From: Rhizobium sp. Q54
GTDB lineage: Bacteria; Bacteroidota; Bacteroidia; Flavobacteriales; Flavobacteriaceae
Length of the DNA: 9,933 nucleotides
Direction of reading: 5' to 3'
Assembly: GCA_943324395.2 (NCBI GenBank)
Contig: CALPLL020000059.1
Coordinates: forward strand, 1-9,933
Part shown: positions 1-7,024 of the stretch, piece by piece
How positions within the stretch are numbered: the stretch's first letter is position 1
Layout: each line of letters begins with the position of its first letter
The notes under the pieces: model-generated
Told to the model about the DNA's origin: nothing
The model's database searches: none
The model's input: only the letters and a program-made list of their open reading frames with translations
Made by a program: the position numbers and the translations under genes

Positions 1-672
1 ATTTTTTCTAGAGATGAAATAGATTTGAATCAATTGTCCTTTGGTATAAGTGGAGTTTTTATTCAAAGTCAATTGGATGAAACACAATTTAGAAACTCAG
101 GGAATTATGACCCAATTGTTGATGGAACTGTCGTACAAAAAGAGTCTTATGTAAATTTTGATATTGGAGCATCCTATAATTATTTAGAATTTTTTGCTCA
201 CTTAACAGTAAAAAACGCTGTTGAAACAAGACGTAATATTTATACTGCTTATGAAAGTAATAACCTTAGAAAATTCATTTTAAGCGCAGGGTACACGTTT
301 GGAGATGCTGAAGTAATTCTATGGGAACCGTCAATTATGTTTCAATCTATTGAGAAAACCAAAGAAAGCTCTATTGATTTCAACTTGAAAGCATATAAAA
401 ACTTTGAAGATGGAAAAATATGGGGTGGACTTTCTTATCGAAGAAGCCTTGATGGAACGCAATATTTTATTAAAAGTATAGCCGAACAAAAATTACAATA
501 TATTTCTCCTATTTTAGGTTTAAATTATAAGAATTTCATGTTTGCGTATACTTATTCTCAAATATTAGGGGATATAAAATACGATAGCCGTGGGTTTCAT
601 CAAATTACAATCGGTTTAAATTTATTCTGTGAACCGGAAAGATACCACTGTAATTGTCCTGCAATTAATTAA
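1..672 (+). CDS. PorP/SprF family type IX secretion outer-membrane protein (5' partial)
   Basis: The reading frame is open from base 1, so the gene enters from the left and its signal peptide and first strands are outside the window; about 223 residues are visible. The TTG at 25 is in frame but is not a believable start, because coding sense continues upstream (IFSRDEID). The sequence alternates short aromatic-rich strands with polar turns (for example FDIGASYNYLEFFAHLTVKNA, split by turns, and GGLSYRR), as expected of an outer-membrane barrel. The pattern and the Cys-rich end (FCEPERYHCNCPAIN) match the PorP/SprF family, whose members work in T9SS secretion and gliding, often paired with a specific large surface protein. 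Family members are usually a little over 300 residues, so roughly a third is missing. These genes have many paralogues per genome, so no specific symbol is given. A hairpin terminator follows 19 bases after the stop. Confidence 0.85.
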   Translation: MFSRDEIDLNQLSFGISGVFIQSQLDETQFRNSGNYDPIVDGTVVQKESYVNFDIGASYNYLEFFAHLTVKNAVETRRNIYTAYESNNLRKFILSAGYTFGDAEVILWEPSIMFQSIEKTKESSIDFNLKAYKNFEDGKIWGGLSYRRSLDGTQYFIKSIAEQKLQYISPILGLNYKNFMFAYTYSQILGDIKYDSRGFHQITIGLNLFCEPERYHCNCPAIN

Positions 673-690
673 TTATTTAACCAAATATTC

Positions 691-720
691 AGTCCCGGTT
701 TTATCGGGACTATTTTTTTA
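691..720 (+). terminator. Rho-independent terminator after the PorP/SprF gene
   Basis: AGTCCCG (691-697) pairs perfectly with CGGGACT (705-711) across a 7-base loop, followed by seven T (713-719). The GC-rich stem stands out in AT-rich surroundings. It ends only five bases before the ATG at 725, so the next gene either depends on read-through or starts transcription almost at its own start codon. Confidence 0.85.
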
Positions 721-724
721 AACT

Positions 725-1243
725 ATGTTGATAAAAGCTGTAAACGGAAAATCACCTTCTATTCCTGAGGATTGTTATGTTGCCGAAAATGCTACTATTG
801 TTGGTGATGTTTCTTTTGGAAACTCCTGTAGTGTATGGTTCAATGCTGTTATACGTGGTGATGTCAATTTTATTAAAATTGGTAATAAAGTGAATATTCA
901 AGATGGGGCAGTAGTTCATTGCACTTACCAGAAGCATCCAACAATAATAGGAAATAACGTTTCAATAGGACATAATGCTATTGTTCATGGTTGTACAATT
1001 CATGATAATGTACTAATTGGAATGGGTGCAATTGTGATGGATAATTGTATTGTCGAAAGTAATTCTATTGTTGCTGCTGGTGCTGTTATTACTCAAAACA
1101 CCGTTGTTCCATCGGGAACTATTTGGGCTGGAGTTCCAGCTAAAAAAGTCAAAGATATTGACCAATCGGATTTTGCTGGGGAAATTGAAAGAATATCCAA
1201 TAATTATATTATGTATTCTAGTTGGTTTAAAGAGGAGAATTAA
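725..1243 (+). CDS. Gamma-carbonic anhydrase family protein (left-handed beta-helix)
   Basis: This 172-residue protein is built of hexapeptide repeats that fold as a left-handed beta-helix and form a trimer (YrdA/PaaY/CaiE-like group). The short gamma-class active-site residues are all readable: Arg44 and Asp46 (VIRGDV), Gln59 (NIQDGAVVHC), and the three zinc ligands His65, His83 (IGHN) and His88 (IVHG), spaced as in the Cam-type enzymes. The conserved WAGVPAK segment sits near residues 134-140, before a C-terminal helix. The metal site is therefore complete and CO2 hydration is possible, but many members of this group show little activity or have unknown substrates. Length is normal for the short form, which lacks the acidic loop of archaeal Cam. 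The ATG at 725 is chosen because homologous sequence begins there; there is no Shine-Dalgarno, which is normal in this phylum. Its stop overlaps the murI stop by four bases. Confidence 0.92.
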   Translation: MLIKAVNGKSPSIPEDCYVAENATIVGDVSFGNSCSVWFNAVIRGDVNFIKIGNKVNIQDGAVVHCTYQKHPTIIGNNVSIGHNAIVHGCTIHDNVLIGMGAIVMDNCIVESNSIVAAGAVITQNTVVPSGTIWAGVPAKKVKDIDQSDFAGEIERISNNYIMYSSWFKEEN

Positions 1244-2016
1244 AAGTCTCTTTTTGTAACACTATATTTATTTTCTAAAATATCGTCAAGCACTTTCGGA
1301 TTGATATTGGAATAAAACTCACATTTTCCTTTTTTCAAATCACTAATTCCTGTTTGGTTTTGCAAAACAGCAAGCGTTTGTTTAGCTACTGCTTCCCCAG
1401 AATCTATTATTTGAATTGATTTAGGTAAAATCTCCTTGATTTTTGGAATTAAATAAGGATAATGACTACAACCTAATACTAAGTAATCAATATTTTTTTC
1501 AATCATAGGTTTCAAATAGGAAACTAAAAGCTCCTCCATTTTAGTGGAATTTATTTCACCATTTTCTATTAATTCTACTAATCCATAACCAATTTGTTCA
1601 ATAATATTTGTTTCCTGATATAAAGAAACTGTTTGATTAAAAAGTTCGCTACTGAGCGTTCCTTTAGTTGCTAAAATACCAATAGTTTGAGTTTTAGAAT
1701 GTGTTGCTGCAGGTTTAATAGCAGGTTCGATTCCAATAAATGGAACATCGTAAGTCGCTCGTAGTTCCTTAATTGCATTTGTAGTTGCGGTGTTACAAGC
1801 CACTACAATTATTTTGCAATTATTTTCTAATAATAATTCGGTATTTTTTTTACTTAGCGCAATTATTTCCTCTTTAGATTTTACTCCATAGGGTGCATTT
1901 TTGCTATCGGCGAGGTAAATGGTATTTTCATTTGGCATTAATTGATTGATGGCTTTCCAAATGGAAGTACCTCCAATTCCTGAGTCAAACAAACCGATGG
2001 GATTAGTATTAATCAT
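1240..2016 (-). CDS. murI: Glutamate racemase
   Basis: MurI interconverts L- and D-glutamate in the cytoplasm and supplies D-Glu for the peptidoglycan stem peptide. At 258 residues it is of normal length. It carries the family motifs in order: FDSGIGG (10-16), YLAD (34-37), APYG (41-44), ACNTAT with catalytic Cys74, and LGCSHYP with catalytic Cys183 and its partner His185. Both acid/base cysteines are present, so the enzyme should be active. It is the last gene of the minus-strand envelope cluster but lies beyond a strong hairpin (2029-2060), so it may be transcribed separately. A perfect TACATTTG -7-type box (2029-2022 on the minus strand) lies five bases before the ATG. The 3' end overlaps the converging carbonic-anhydrase-like gene by four bases. 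Confidence 0.97.
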   Translation of the reverse strand: MINTNPIGLFDSGIGGTSIWKAINQLMPNENTIYLADSKNAPYGVKSKEEIIALSKKNTELLLENNCKIIVVACNTATTNAIKELRATYDVPFIGIEPAIKPAATHSKTQTIGILATKGTLSSELFNQTVSLYQETNIIEQIGYGLVELIENGEINSTKMEELLVSYLKPMIEKNIDYLVLGCSHYPYLIPKIKEILPKSIQIIDSGEAVAKQTLAVLQNQTGISDLKKGKCEFYSNINPKVLDDILENKYSVTKRDF

Positions 2017-2021
2017 AGAAA

Positions 2022-2029
2022 CAAATGTA
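2022..2029 (-). promoter_or_regulatory. Candidate -7 promoter box for murI
   Basis: Read on the minus strand this is TACATTTG, a full match to the Bacteroidota -7 consensus TAnnTTTG. No TTG -33 element lies 17-23 bases upstream, where the terminator stem sits. If used, transcription would begin at about 2017, next to the A of the ATG at 2016, giving a leaderless or nearly leaderless mRNA. An eight-base AT-rich match can arise by chance, so this is tentative. Confidence 0.35.
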
Positions 2030-2060
2030 AAAAAAAACTGCTCATATAATGAGCAGTTTT
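2029..2060 (-). terminator. Strong intrinsic terminator between ompH and murI
   Basis: A 12-base perfect inverted repeat (2034-2045 with 2049-2060, core CTGCTCAT/ATGAGCAG) closes on a three-base loop. On the minus strand it is followed by a run of nine T (2037 down to 2029), which includes the base of the stem. It lies 20 bases past the ompH stop and should end the porG-uppS-bamA-ompH-ompH transcript. On the plus strand only four T follow, so action in that direction is weaker. Confidence 0.88.
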
Positions 2061-2080
2061 AAAATATTTTATTTTGTAAA

Positions 2081-2581
2081 TTAGAATCCTAATTCTTTCT
2101 TAACATCAGCAGTTAAGTTTGGACCGTCAGCTAATAATAAACTTTCAGAATTCAAAATATATTGAAATCCTTTAGCTTTTCCTACTTTTTGAATAGCTGC
2201 TTTAATTTTTTCTTGAATAGGTTTCATCAATTCAGCTTCTTTAGATTGTAATTCTTTTTGAGCGGTTTGACCATATTCTTGGATTCTTTTTTCCATATCT
2301 TGAACTTCTTTTTGACGCTCAATATTCATTTTTTCAGATACAGTTGCTACTTCTCCTTCGTATTTTTTAATTTTTGTTTGGTATTCTTCGCCCATAGTTT
2401 TGTATACGGCTTGGTATTCAACTCCTAATTTTTCTAATTGTTTTTGAGCTTCCAAAATTGCTGGCATTTTGGACATAATTTCATTTACTTCTACGTGAGC
2501 AGTTTTCGATTGTGCATTAACTTGGTTAAACCCAAGAAAAAAGATTGTAGCTATTAGTAAGCATTTTAATTGTTTCATCAT
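2081..2581 (-). CDS. OmpH/Skp family periplasmic chaperone (short paralogue)
   Basis: This 166-residue protein starts with a clear signal peptide (hydrophobic LLIATIFFLGF, cleavage after VNA at about residue 23). The rest is typical Skp/OmpH: a short beta start (TAHVEVNEIM), a long charged coiled coil at about 44-115 that would form one tentacle of the trimeric chaperone, and a return segment with GFQYILNSE and a LTADVKKELGF end. Skp proteins hold unfolded outer-membrane proteins in the periplasm and pass them to the BAM complex, which fits its place two genes after bamA. Two ATG codons stand together at 2581 and 2578; either could be used. It is 15 bases downstream of the long OmpH paralogue, so the two are surely co-transcribed. 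Client specificity cannot be read from sequence. Confidence 0.93.
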   Translation of the reverse strand: MMKQLKCLLIATIFFLGFNQVNAQSKTAHVEVNEIMSKMPAILEAQKQLEKLGVEYQAVYKTMGEEYQTKIKKYEGEVATVSEKMNIERQKEVQDMEKRIQEYGQTAQKELQSKEAELMKPIQEKIKAAIQKVGKAKGFQYILNSESLLLADGPNLTADVKKELGF

Positions 2582-2596
2582 TTTAAGTATTAATTA

Positions 2597-3568
2597 TTAA
2601 TTTATTGGTTTTTCTTTTAATTTGTCTTCTTTAGCCTTTTTAGCGGCTTCTCTATCTTCTAGAATTTTTTTCTTTCTATCTTCTAGCTCTTTTTTTCTAT
2701 CTTCTAATGCTTTCGCTTTCGCTTCAGCTGCTGCTTTTCTCGTTGCTTCGGCTACTAATTTATCATTAGCTTTTTTAGCAGCAATAGAATCAGTTAAATT
2801 TGATTTTTTAGGACTTGAATTTACTGCTTTTTTTTCTTCTAATGCTTTTTTCTTATTTTCGGCAGCAATTCTTTTCTTTTCCTCAATTGCCGCTTTTTTC
2901 TCAGCTGCTAATTTTTCTCTAGCTGTTTTTTTCTCATCAAGAATTCTCTGTCTTTCAACCATATCGGGATTTTCTTTTATAAAATCCTCCTTTGCATCTT
3001 TTTCTTGCTGTAATTTAAGCTGTTTTTTTGTTAATTGCTCCCTTTGTTCCGCTCTTGTTAAAGTTCTTAAAACTTGATCGCTAATATCATATCTTTTAGA
3101 TGCAAACAACATTGTTAAATCGGATGATTTGTCAAAAATAAAATCGTATTTTTTAGAATCAGCAAGGTCTTGAACTATTGTAAAAATTTGATCTTGAATA
3201 GGTTTAACTAATACCGCTTTTTGCAATAATAAATCTCCATTTGGACCAAATCTTTTTTGATTATAATCTAAAAGTTCTTTTTCCTGAAAACTAATTTCTT
3301 CTTGTTTTTCAGAAATAAGTTCTTTTGTTAGTAAAACTTGTTCCGTTTTTAAAGCCTCTTTAAGTTTTGTTATTTCATTATTTTTTAGCTCAATTTCTTG
3401 TTTCCATTTTTGAGCTTTCAGTTCCAATTGGTTTTTTGCTTCAGTATAGCTAGGAACGTTTTGTAAAATATATTCCATATCTATATAACCAATTTTCACT
3501 CCTTTAGCTTGGCTAAAGGTTAAACTTGTAAATAGAATTGCCAAAAATAGTAAAAATTGCTTTCTCAT
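2597..3568 (-). CDS. OmpH/Skp family periplasmic chaperone with long charged C-terminal tail
   Basis: A signal peptide (LLFLAILFTSLTF, cleavage near residue 20) leads into a Skp-like core: KIGYIDMEYILQNVPSY at about 24-41, a coiled coil at about 42-110, and the return part with LVKPIQDQIF and YDFIFDKSSDLTMLFAS at about 118-157. After residue 173 come about 150 more residues that are almost wholly Lys, Glu, Ala, Arg and Asp, predicted as one long helix or flexible charged rod, with LEDR repeated at 288, 295 and 303. This makes the protein 323 residues, nearly twice the usual Skp length. There is no cysteine and only one tryptophan. The gene begins 32 bases after bamA ends and lies 15 bases before the second ompH, consistent with one operon. 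The core makes a barrel-protein chaperone likely; the role of the tail is unknown. Confidence 0.9.
   Translation of the reverse strand: MRKQFLLFLAILFTSLTFSQAKGVKIGYIDMEYILQNVPSYTEAKNQLELKAQKWKQEIELKNNEITKLKEALKTEQVLLTKELISEKQEEISFQEKELLDYNQKRFGPNGDLLLQKAVLVKPIQDQIFTIVQDLADSKKYDFIFDKSSDLTMLFASKRYDISDQVLRTLTRAEQREQLTKKQLKLQQEKDAKEDFIKENPDMVERQRILDEKKTAREKLAAEKKAAIEEKKRIAAENKKKALEEKKAVNSSPKKSNLTDSIAAKKANDKLVAEATRKAAAEAKAKALEDRKKELEDRKKKILEDREAAKKAKEDKLKEKPIN
2651..2706 (-). repeat. Three copies of an 11-base repeat in the ompH tail
   Basis: On the plus strand TCTATCTTCTA occurs at 2651-2661, 2675-2685 and 2696-2706. On the coding strand each copy encodes the LEDR unit of the charged tail. The steps of 24 and 21 bases are multiples of three, so copies could be gained or lost in frame. 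Confidence 0.8.
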
Positions 3569-3600
3569 AACTTAATTTTATTAGAAAATTATTACTTAAA

Positions 3601-6300
3601 TTAAAATTGTTGACCTATAATAAAGTGAGTTTCCCAACCATTTGGTTTTGTTAAACCTTGAATTGGTAAAGCATCAAATCCATATCCAAAATCAATACCT
3701 AATAAACCAAATGCTGGCATGAATACTCTTAACCCAAATCCTGCAGAACGTTGAAGTATAAACGGATTGTAATTTTTAAATGAATCATAGGCAGATCCAC
3801 CTTCAGCAAATGTTAGTGCATATATCGAAGCCGATTGTTTTAAGGTTAGTGGATATCTTAATTCTAATGAAAATTTATTGTATACCGTTGCACCATTTTG
3901 CGAACCTCTGCTATCAGAAGGTGTCAATGATTGATTAGGATAACCCCTTAATCCAATAATTTCTCGACCATCTAGAGCAAAATTTGCTAATCCATCACCT
4001 CCAACAAAAAATCTTTCAAATGGAATCATACCTCGATCTTGATTATAGGATCCAAGGAACCCAAATTCGCCAAGAGATCTTAGTACTAATTTTCCATAAA
4101 TTTTAGTGAACCAATCCGCTTTAAATTTAATTTTATAGTATTCTAGCCAATCAAATTTTTTCTGATCTACTTTACCTTGATCTGTGTCTGCATTAGCATA
4201 ACCGTTTGCTTTAACTAGGTAACCTGCACCATTTACAACTTGTGTTGCGATATAATCACCTGGTGCAACCCATTGGTTGTTTAAATCAAAATATCCTGAA
4301 CCTGAATTTGTTAATTTATATTCTGCTTGAGTGCTCAAATTAGCATAATCTATTTTGCTAAACATAGAAAATGGAGGAGTCAATTTTGCCGATAAACTAA
4401 ATTCAGATCCATAGGTTGGGAAAATCGGATTAACTCCTTTATTATTTCTACTCAATCCTATTGTGTAGGCAAAATTTCTACAGGCACCATTTCCAAAGGT
4501 AAACAAACCAGTATTATAGTTATTCAAATCATAATATTGAAAACTTATAGAGTTTGAAAGCACGAACGAATCATCCGGCACGGTCAACCTTTTTGCTAAA
4601 CCAATTGATGCAGATAAAATATTAAAACTTTTACTTTTATCCACTGATCCTGTAGTATAATCATTTAAGAATTGCTTACTGTAAGATAGTGAAGTGCTAA
4701 GTTGAACTGGTTTTTTACCTCCAAACCAGGGTTCAGAGAAGGACATACTGTAAGTTTGGAAAAAGGTGCTTCCTTGTAATCTCAAAGACACTTTTTGACC
4801 ATCTCCCATTGGTAAAGGTTTGTAAGCATCTTTGTTGAAGACATTTCTCAAAGAAAAATTATTAAATGATAATCCTAATGTTCCAATAAAACCTCCTCCG
4901 CCATAACCTCCTTGAAGTTCAATTTGGCTAGACCCTTTTTCAACTAAATTAAATTCTATATCAACTGTTCCAGCTGATGAATCTACGTTTTTAAATTTTG
5001 GGTCGATGGCTTCTGGATCAAAAAATCCTAACTGACCAATTTCTCTAATTGTTCTAACCAAGTCGTCTTTACTATATTTTTCTCCTGGTTTTGTTCGAAG
5101 TTCTCGATAAATTATTTCATCATGAGTTTTATCATTTCCAACAACAGTTATTTTATTAAAATAGGCGATTGGACCTTCTACTACTCTAATTTCAAAATCA
5201 ATAGTATCATTGGCAGTTTTAACTTCTACAGCATTGATATTTGAAAATAAGTAACCATTATTTTGGTATAAATTTGTTATGTCTTCTCCGTCTGGTTTTG
5301 ATTTGTCTGCTATTCGTTTTTCAAGTAAAACACCATTATATACATCTCCTTTTTTTATTCCTAAAATGCTTCTTAATCCTTGATCAGAATATACGGTGTT
5401 TCCTAAAAATTTAATATTTCCAAAGTAATATTTATTTCCTTCTTCTACATTGATGTTTATTGAAAGTTTGTTTTTTTCTTTATCAAAAAGAACGCTATCA
5501 GAAACTATTCTTGCATCACGGAAACCTTTCTCTTTATATTTATCAATTATTTTAGTTAAATCGGCCTTGTATTTATCTTTAATAAATTTTGAAGCTTTAA
5601 AAATTCGAATAGGATTAATTTGTTTGGTATCAGACATTTCACTTCTAAGTTTTTTGTCTGAAAATTTTGAATTTCCATTAAAAGTAATTTTGCTAATTTT
5701 AATTTTATTGCCTTTATCAATACCTACTAAAAGTTTTACTCTGTTATTTTCAGTTGTGTCATTAACTACATTAATATTGACCTTTGCATTGTAATATCCT
5801 TCTTTTTTATATTTGTTTTCAATATAATTTTTTGTGGTAGTTATAAGGTTTTCATTTACTACTTTTCCTGGAGTTAATCCATTTTCTTTAATTAAGTCCT
5901 CTATTTTATTTTTTTTAACGCCAGTAAATTTTACTTTAGTTAATTTGGGAAGTTCATTAATATTCAACTCAAGAAATATACTATCCGCTTTAATTTGGGT
6001 TACAAAAAAATCTATTTCGCTAAATAATCCAAGTTTCCCCAATTTCTTTATAGCGTTACTAATTTCTTCTCCTGGCACTGTAATATTTTGACCTTTTTCA
6101 AGCCCAGCAAATGTAACAACGGTTTGTTTATTAAAACTAATTTTTCCCGTTACTTCTACATCGGCCAGTATGTATTTTTTTCCTTGATCAAAAGGGATTC
6201 GTTCTTGGGCTGTTATCTGAGTAATACTTCCGAAAAATAATATCGTAAGTAATAATTTTATGCTTTTATTTAACACTAATACTTTATTTAATTTGTTCAC
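3601..6300 (-). CDS. bamA: Outer membrane protein assembly factor BamA (Omp85)
   Basis: BamA is the core of the BAM machine that folds beta-barrel proteins into the outer membrane. From the chosen GTG at 6300 it has 899 residues: a signal peptide (LLLTILFFGSITQITA, cleavage near residue 31), five POTRA repeats at about 43-117, 120-196, 201-287, 292-376 and 381-455, then the barrel from about 458. The loop-6 signature appears as LRGYP with Arg785, and the protein ends in Phe, the usual terminal residue of barrel proteins. It is longer than the 810-residue E. coli protein, partly from a barrel insertion near 4150-4300 (GYLVKANGYANADTDQG region). The start is uncertain. An ATG at 6360 overlaps uppS by 77 bases and adds a 20-residue lysine-rich stretch before the signal peptide; the GTG codons at 6300 and 6276 place the signal peptide properly. 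The next genes encode Skp-like chaperones that should feed it substrates. Confidence 0.96.
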   Translation of the reverse strand: MNKLNKVLVLNKSIKLLLTILFFGSITQITAQERIPFDQGKKYILADVEVTGKISFNKQTVVTFAGLEKGQNITVPGEEISNAIKKLGKLGLFSEIDFFVTQIKADSIFLELNINELPKLTKVKFTGVKKNKIEDLIKENGLTPGKVVNENLITTTKNYIENKYKKEGYYNAKVNINVVNDTTENNRVKLLVGIDKGNKIKISKITFNGNSKFSDKKLRSEMSDTKQINPIRIFKASKFIKDKYKADLTKIIDKYKEKGFRDARIVSDSVLFDKEKNKLSININVEEGNKYYFGNIKFLGNTVYSDQGLRSILGIKKGDVYNGVLLEKRIADKSKPDGEDITNLYQNNGYLFSNINAVEVKTANDTIDFEIRVVEGPIAYFNKITVVGNDKTHDEIIYRELRTKPGEKYSKDDLVRTIREIGQLGFFDPEAIDPKFKNVDSSAGTVDIEFNLVEKGSSQIELQGGYGGGGFIGTLGLSFNNFSLRNVFNKDAYKPLPMGDGQKVSLRLQGSTFFQTYSMSFSEPWFGGKKPVQLSTSLSYSKQFLNDYTTGSVDKSKSFNILSASIGLAKRLTVPDDSFVLSNSISFQYYDLNNYNTGLFTFGNGACRNFAYTIGLSRNNKGVNPIFPTYGSEFSLSAKLTPPFSMFSKIDYANLSTQAEYKLTNSGSGYFDLNNQWVAPGDYIATQVVNGAGYLVKANGYANADTDQGKVDQKKFDWLEYYKIKFKADWFTKIYGKLVLRSLGEFGFLGSYNQDRGMIPFERFFVGGDGLANFALDGREIIGLRGYPNQSLTPSDSRGSQNGATVYNKFSLELRYPLTLKQSASIYALTFAEGGSAYDSFKNYNPFILQRSAGFGLRVFMPAFGLLGIDFGYGFDALPIQGLTKPNGWETHFIIGQQF

Positions 6301-7024
6301 TTGTTTTTCCAAACCTACGTTCTCTTTTTTGATAGCTAATAATTGCTTGATATAAATCATCTTCCTTAAAGTCTGGCCATAGCACGTCAGTAAAATATAA
6401 TTCTGAATAGGCGATTTGCCATAATAAAAAATTACTTATACGGTGTTCACCACTTGTTCTAATTAATAAATCTACTTCTGGTAAATCACGTGTGTAAAGA
6501 TGCTGATTTATTATTGATTCATCAATTTTGTCTATTGAAATTATATTATTTTTAACTTTATTGCTTATATTTTTAACAGCATTTATGAGTTCTTCCCTTG
6601 ATCCGTAACTCAATGCTAATGTTAAAACCATTCTTGAATTATTTTTAGTGGTTTCAATCACTTCTTGTAATTTTTTTTGAGCAGATTTCGGTAATAAATC
6701 TAAATTCCCTATTGAATTCAGTCTTATGTTGTTTTCTTGAAGTGTTTTTAATTCATTTTTCAATGAATTAATTAATAGTGACATCAACAATTCTACTTCC
6801 ATTTTAGGTCTGTTCCAATTTTCAGTTGAAAAAGCAAATAATGTTAAGTTTTCAATCCCAAGTTTAGCAGAAGTTTCTACAACTGTTCGCACTGATTTTG
6901 TTCCATTTTCATGACCAAAAGCTCGCAACAAACCTTTTTGCTTTGCCCAACGACCGTTACCATCCATAATTATGGCTAAGTGTTTGGGAAGATTATCTTT
7001 ATTGATTGTATTTTCTAAACTCAT
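6284..7024 (-). CDS. uppS: Isoprenyl transferase (undecaprenyl diphosphate synthase family)
   Basis: A cis-prenyltransferase that adds isopentenyl diphosphate units to farnesyl diphosphate, making the undecaprenyl-type carrier lipid for peptidoglycan and surface glycans. At 246 residues it is full length. Family motifs are intact: MDGNGRWA at 20-27 with catalytic Asp21, GHENG at 37-41, FAFSTENWNRP at 63-73, LSYGSREE at 138-145, and LIRTSGEHRISNFLLWQ at 187-203, including the Arg and Glu that bind diphosphate and magnesium. Ser191 stands where many relatives have Gly (RTGGE), a common variant. The ATG at 7024 overlaps the porG stop (ATGA), so translation is probably coupled. Its 3' end overlaps the likely bamA start by up to 17 bases. 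The exact chain length of the product cannot be told from sequence. Confidence 0.96.
   Translation of the reverse strand: MSLENTINKDNLPKHLAIIMDGNGRWAKQKGLLRAFGHENGTKSVRTVVETSAKLGIENLTLFAFSTENWNRPKMEVELLMSLLINSLKNELKTLQENNIRLNSIGNLDLLPKSAQKKLQEVIETTKNNSRMVLTLALSYGSREELINAVKNISNKVKNNIISIDKIDESIINQHLYTRDLPEVDLLIRTSGEHRISNFLLWQIAYSELYFTDVLWPDFKEDDLYQAIISYQKRERRFGKTSEQIK

Noticed and set aside
25..27. TTG as the start of the first gene
   Set aside because: The frame is open from base 1 and the remaining protein lacks a signal peptide and first strands, so the gene is simply cut by the window edge.
752..937. 61-codon minus-strand open frame
   Set aside because: Antisense to the hexapeptide-repeat gene, whose intact active-site motifs show which strand is coding.
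1050..1259. 69-codon plus-strand open frame with a Leu/Val-rich start resembling a membrane segment
   Set aside because: It is a +1 shadow of the carbonic-anhydrase-like gene; the hydrophobic run comes from shifted reading of repeated GTT/GCT codons.
2600..3000. Repeat-rich tract considered as a CRISPR-like or mobile repeat
   Set aside because: The repeats are short, lie in frame within a gene and encode LEDR units; there are no spacers and no terminal inverted repeats.
2622..3077. 151-codon plus-strand open frame rich in Ser, Phe and Ala
   Set aside because: It is exactly antisense to the Lys/Glu-rich ompH tail; such composition leaves the opposite strand open and yields a Phe/Ser-rich false protein. 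The ompH reading has a signal peptide and family motifs.
5450..6091. Two plus-strand open frames (114 and 85 codons)
   Set aside because: Both are antisense to the POTRA-coding part of bamA, have low-complexity Leu/Ser/Phe composition and match no family.
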